Of a DNA stretch of 64,000 nt, positions 61,723 to 64,000 are shown piece after piece. This DNA comes from Mumia sp050632745 (GTDB lineage Bacteria > Actinomycetota > Actinomycetes > Propionibacteriales > Nocardioidaceae). How positions within the stretch are numbered: position 1 is the first letter of the stretch; each line of letters starts with the position of its first letter. The notes below the pieces were generated by a model. The model was not told where the DNA came from and made no database searches. It saw nothing but the letters and a program-made list of their open reading frames with translations. The position numbers and the translations under genes are program-made. The stretch spans positions 744,001-808,000 of the forward strand of contig NZ_JBODSD010000002.1 in assembly GCF_050632745.1 (NCBI RefSeq). Reading direction: 5' to 3'.

Positions 61723-62406
61723 ATGCCCAAGCGTTTCAATCCTGGAGCGAACACCGCGGGATCCGAGCTGGAGCGCCTCCGCGCACGCCCGGCCGAGTCC
61801 GGCAAGGCGATCCCGGAGGACCGCATCCTCGACGCGGCCGCCGACGCGCTGCTCGCCCACGGCCTCGAGCGCGTCACGATGGCCGACATCGCGACGCGGG
61901 CCGGCGTCGCCCGCGCGACCCTCTACCGCCGCTGGGAGAACGTCCGCTCGGTGGTCGCGGCCCTGCTCACCCGCGAGTGGTCGGCCGTCGCCACCGGGGC
62001 CACCGACCCCACCACCGGCCCGCCGGGCACCGGTCGCGCGCGCCTCGTCGCCGGCGTCGTGAGCACGATCGCGACGATCCGGGCCCACCCGCTGCACCGG
62101 GCGATCGTCGAGTCCGACCCCGAGTTCCTCGTGCCCTACGTCTTCCAGCGGATGGGCCGCAGCAGCGCGCACATGCTCCGGGTGCTCGAGGAGGGGCTCG
62201 TCCAGGGCCACGAGGACGGGTCGGTACGCCGGCTCGAGATCGCCCTCCAGGCCCGCACGGTCCTCCTGCTCGCGTGGTCCTTTGCCGTGACAGCCCCTGC
62301 TGTGACCGGCTCCACGACCGGCTCCGGCGCGGCTCTCGAGGCGCTCGACGCCCAGCTCACCGAGGCCCTCGACCGCTACCTCGCTCCCGAGTCCCCGAAG
62401 GACTGA
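61723..62406 (+). CDS. TetR-family transcriptional regulator
   Basis: A 227-residue TetR protein with a helix-turn-helix at about residues 33-80 (LLAHGLERVTMADIATRAGVARATLYRRWEN) after a basic, disordered N-terminus. The C-terminal ligand domain has FLVPYVFQRMGRSSAHMLR. It is followed by glpD after 4 bases and is divergent from the flavoprotein/lipid kinase genes, so it probably controls both arms. In M. tuberculosis the regulator at this place is Rv2250c. Confidence 0.9.
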   Translation: MPKRFNPGANTAGSELERLRARPAESGKAIPEDRILDAAADALLAHGLERVTMADIATRAGVARATLYRRWENVRSVVAALLTREWSAVATGATDPTTGPPGTGRARLVAGVVSTIATIRAHPLHRAIVESDPEFLVPYVFQRMGRSSAHMLRVLEEGLVQGHEDGSVRRLEIALQARTVLLLAWSFAVTAPAVTGSTTGSGAALEALDAQLTEALDRYLAPESPKD

Positions 62407-62410
62407 CCCG

Positions 62411-63940
62411 ATGGCTGCTCCCTCCTCCTCGCTCGACGCCGCACGACGGTCGCGAGAGCTCGACGACCTGGCCACGGGCGGACCGGTCGACCTCCTCGTG
62501 GTGGGCGGCGGCGTCACCGGCACCGGCGTCGCGCTCGACGCGGCGTCGCGCGGGCTGTCCGTGGCCCTGGTCGAGAAGCACGACCTCGCCTTCGGGACGA
62601 GCCGGTGGAGCTCCAAGCTGGTCCACGGCGGTCTGCGCTACCTCGGCACGGGCGACGTCGGCGTCGCCTACGAGAGCGCCGTCGAGCGCCACGTCCTCAT
62701 CGAGCGGACCGCGCCGCACCTCGTGCAGCCCCTCCCCACCGTGCTCCCGCTGCTCGACACCGTCAGCCACCGCACCGCGGCGCTGGTCCGTGCGGGACAC
62801 CTCGCCGGCGACGCGATGCGGAGGGCGGCGGGCACGTCGGCCCGTACGCTGCCGCGGTCGCGCCGCATCTCCGGCCTCGAGGTGCGCCGGTACGCCCCCA
62901 CGGTGCGCGCGGACGGCCTGCGGGGCGGACTCGTGTTCTGGGACGGGCAGCTCGTCGACGACGCGCGCCTGGTCGTCGGCCTCGCCCGGACGGCCGCGTC
63001 GCTCGGGGCGCGCGTCCTCACCCGTACGACGGCGGTGGAGGCGACCGGCACGGGTGCGCTGCTGTGCGACGAGCGCACCGGAGCGACCTTCCCGGTCGAC
63101 GCGCGGATGGTCGTCAACGCCGCGGGCGTGTGGGCCGGCACCCTCGCCAAGGGCATCGCGATGCGCCCGAGCCGCGGCACGCACCTCGTGCTGCGCGCCG
63201 AGACCTTCGGCGACCTGACCGCCGGCCTCACCGTGCCGGTGCCCGGCGAGACGACCCGGTTCCTGCTCGTGCTCCCCACCGGCGACGACCGCGTGTACGT
63301 CGGGCTCACCGACGAGGAGGTGCACGGCGACATCCCGGACGTCCCGACGGCGAGCGAGGACGAGATCGACTTCCTGCTCGACACCATCTCGCCCGTGCTG
63401 CGGCGCCCCGTCACCCGCGACGACGTCGTCGCCACGTTCGCCGGCCTGCGTCCGCTCCTCGACGTCGGGGACGGCGTCACGTCCGACCTCTCCCGCAAGC
63501 ACGCCGTGCGCACGGAACCCGACGGGCTGGTCACCGTGGTCGGCGGCAAGCTCACGACGTACCGACGGATGGCCGAGGACGCCGTCGACGCGGCCCTCAC
63601 CGCCTCCCGACGCAGCGCCGGTCCGACGCAGACCCGGCACCTGCCTCTCGTCGGCGCAGCCGACCGCGTCACGCTCGCCGGGATCTCGGCGCCGCGGCGT
63701 CTCGTCGCCCGCTACGGGACCGAGGCGATGGCCGTGGTCGCCGCCGCCGAGGGCGACCCGCGCCTGCTCGAGCCGATCGCTGCGCACATCCCCACGACGC
63801 CGGCCGAGCTGCGGTTCGCGGTGCGCCACGAGGGTGCGCTCGACGTCGACGACCTGCTCGACCGGCGTACCCGCATCGGGCTCGTCGCCGAGGACCGCGA
63901 GGCCGCCCTCCCGGCAGCCCGCGCGGCCCTCGACGTGTGA
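62411..63940 (+). CDS. glpD: Glycerol-3-phosphate dehydrogenase (FAD)
   Basis: A 509-residue FAD-dependent G3P dehydrogenase. The N-terminal VDLLVVGGGVTGTGVALDAASRG binds FAD, with the first signature in GTSRWSSKLVHGGLRYL and the second in VVGGKLTTYRRMAEDAVD. The C-terminal DAO_C domain has ELRFAVRHEGALDVDDLLDRRTRIG. It oxidises sn-glycerol-3-phosphate to DHAP at the membrane, passing electrons to menaquinone. The ATG is 4 bases after the TetR stop, so they are co-transcribed. Confidence 0.94.
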   Translation: MAAPSSSLDAARRSRELDDLATGGPVDLLVVGGGVTGTGVALDAASRGLSVALVEKHDLAFGTSRWSSKLVHGGLRYLGTGDVGVAYESAVERHVLIERTAPHLVQPLPTVLPLLDTVSHRTAALVRAGHLAGDAMRRAAGTSARTLPRSRRISGLEVRRYAPTVRADGLRGGLVFWDGQLVDDARLVVGLARTAASLGARVLTRTTAVEATGTGALLCDERTGATFPVDARMVVNAAGVWAGTLAKGIAMRPSRGTHLVLRAETFGDLTAGLTVPVPGETTRFLLVLPTGDDRVYVGLTDEEVHGDIPDVPTASEDEIDFLLDTISPVLRRPVTRDDVVATFAGLRPLLDVGDGVTSDLSRKHAVRTEPDGLVTVVGGKLTTYRRMAEDAVDAALTASRRSAGPTQTRHLPLVGAADRVTLAGISAPRRLVARYGTEAMAVVAAAEGDPRLLEPIAAHIPTTPAELRFAVRHEGALDVDDLLDRRTRIGLVAEDREAALPAARAALDV

Positions 63941-63949
63941 CCGGGCGGG

Positions 63950-64000
63950 TCAGCGGGTGAGAGCCGCCAGCCCCGCGCGGGCGTAGTCCTCGTCCATCGC
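63950..64000 (-). CDS. C-terminal end of an unidentified minus-strand gene
   Basis: The last 51 bases read on the minus strand give AMDEDYARAGLAALTR followed by TGA at 63952-63950, 10 bases from the glpD stop. It is convergent with glpD and continues beyond the right edge. The fragment is too short to identify the family. Confidence 0.4.
   Translation of the reverse strand, partial: AMDEDYARAGLAALTR

Noticed and set aside
1..64000. tRNA, rRNA, CRISPR array or prophage region
   Set aside because: No cloverleaf, ribosomal segment, regular short repeats or phage structural genes were recognised in reading the sequence; a covariance search was not possible.

Overview
The window is a continuous piece of a high-GC actinobacterial chromosome. 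GC is roughly in the low seventies by eye, GTG starts are frequent, and genes are tightly packed with many GTGA/ATGA stop-start overlaps. A fungal-type giant type I fatty acid synthase with a detached AcpS, a menaquinone pathway, a TB7.3-like biotin carrier and a glpD/TetR/flavoprotein/lipid-kinase block recall the Mycobacterium-Corynebacterium side of the phylum. The DUF222-HNH gene and the lone AbiEi-like gene are typical of Nocardioidaceae. The order cannot be fixed from the window alone. No tRNA, rRNA, CRISPR array, phage or recognisable insertion sequence was found, and no gene-free stretch exceeds 300 bases.

Region 1 (1-9462) is a purine/ureide catabolic locus. One operon (uraD, uraH, uricase, allB) takes urate to allantoate. 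A second (pucG, allC) takes allantoate to oxalurate plus glycine. Divergent from pucG lie an acetamidase/formamidase-family gene and an amidase with an AtzH/HpxZ-like N-terminal domain, which could process oxalurate or oxamate. An XRE-cupin regulator sits between the arms. An AbiEi-like gene is bracketed by two copies of a 26-bp repeat that falls between genes of the locus.

Region 2 (9475-28860) is mixed. It holds a secreted gamma-glutamyltranspeptidase, an SGNH hydrolase, a two-gene secreted copper amine oxidase, a Ski2-like helicase, a GNAT acetyltransferase, a 1421-residue secreted metallophosphoesterase with LamG domains, a long phosphate acetyltransferase without ackA, an aldehyde dehydrogenase, an alpha/beta hydrolase and a GMC oxidoreductase.

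Region 3 (28861-45393) is a lipid synthesis locus: FAS-I, acpS, a FasR-like TetR regulator, a secreted subtilase, an acyl-CoA carboxylase beta subunit with a 69-residue biotin carrier, a GlcU-like transporter and an acyl-CoA synthetase. The FAS-I and carboxylase genes carry the same paired operator, TGAGG-N4-CCTCA, which suggests joint control by the neighbouring TetR protein.

Region 4 (45418-56086) has a ferredoxin-fused ferredoxin-NADP reductase next to an AurF-like diiron protein, then menaquinone genes menD, menC, menE and menA interspersed with a GAF-ANTAR protein, an AraC regulator and a DUF222-HNH protein.

Region 5 (56108-64000) has a hemerythrin-like protein, a Tat-exported PhoD phosphatase, a truncated dienelactone hydrolase remnant, a TMEM175-like channel, and a glycerolipid block (DAG-kinase-like, AGPS-like flavoprotein, TetR, glpD), ending in the tail of one more minus-strand gene.
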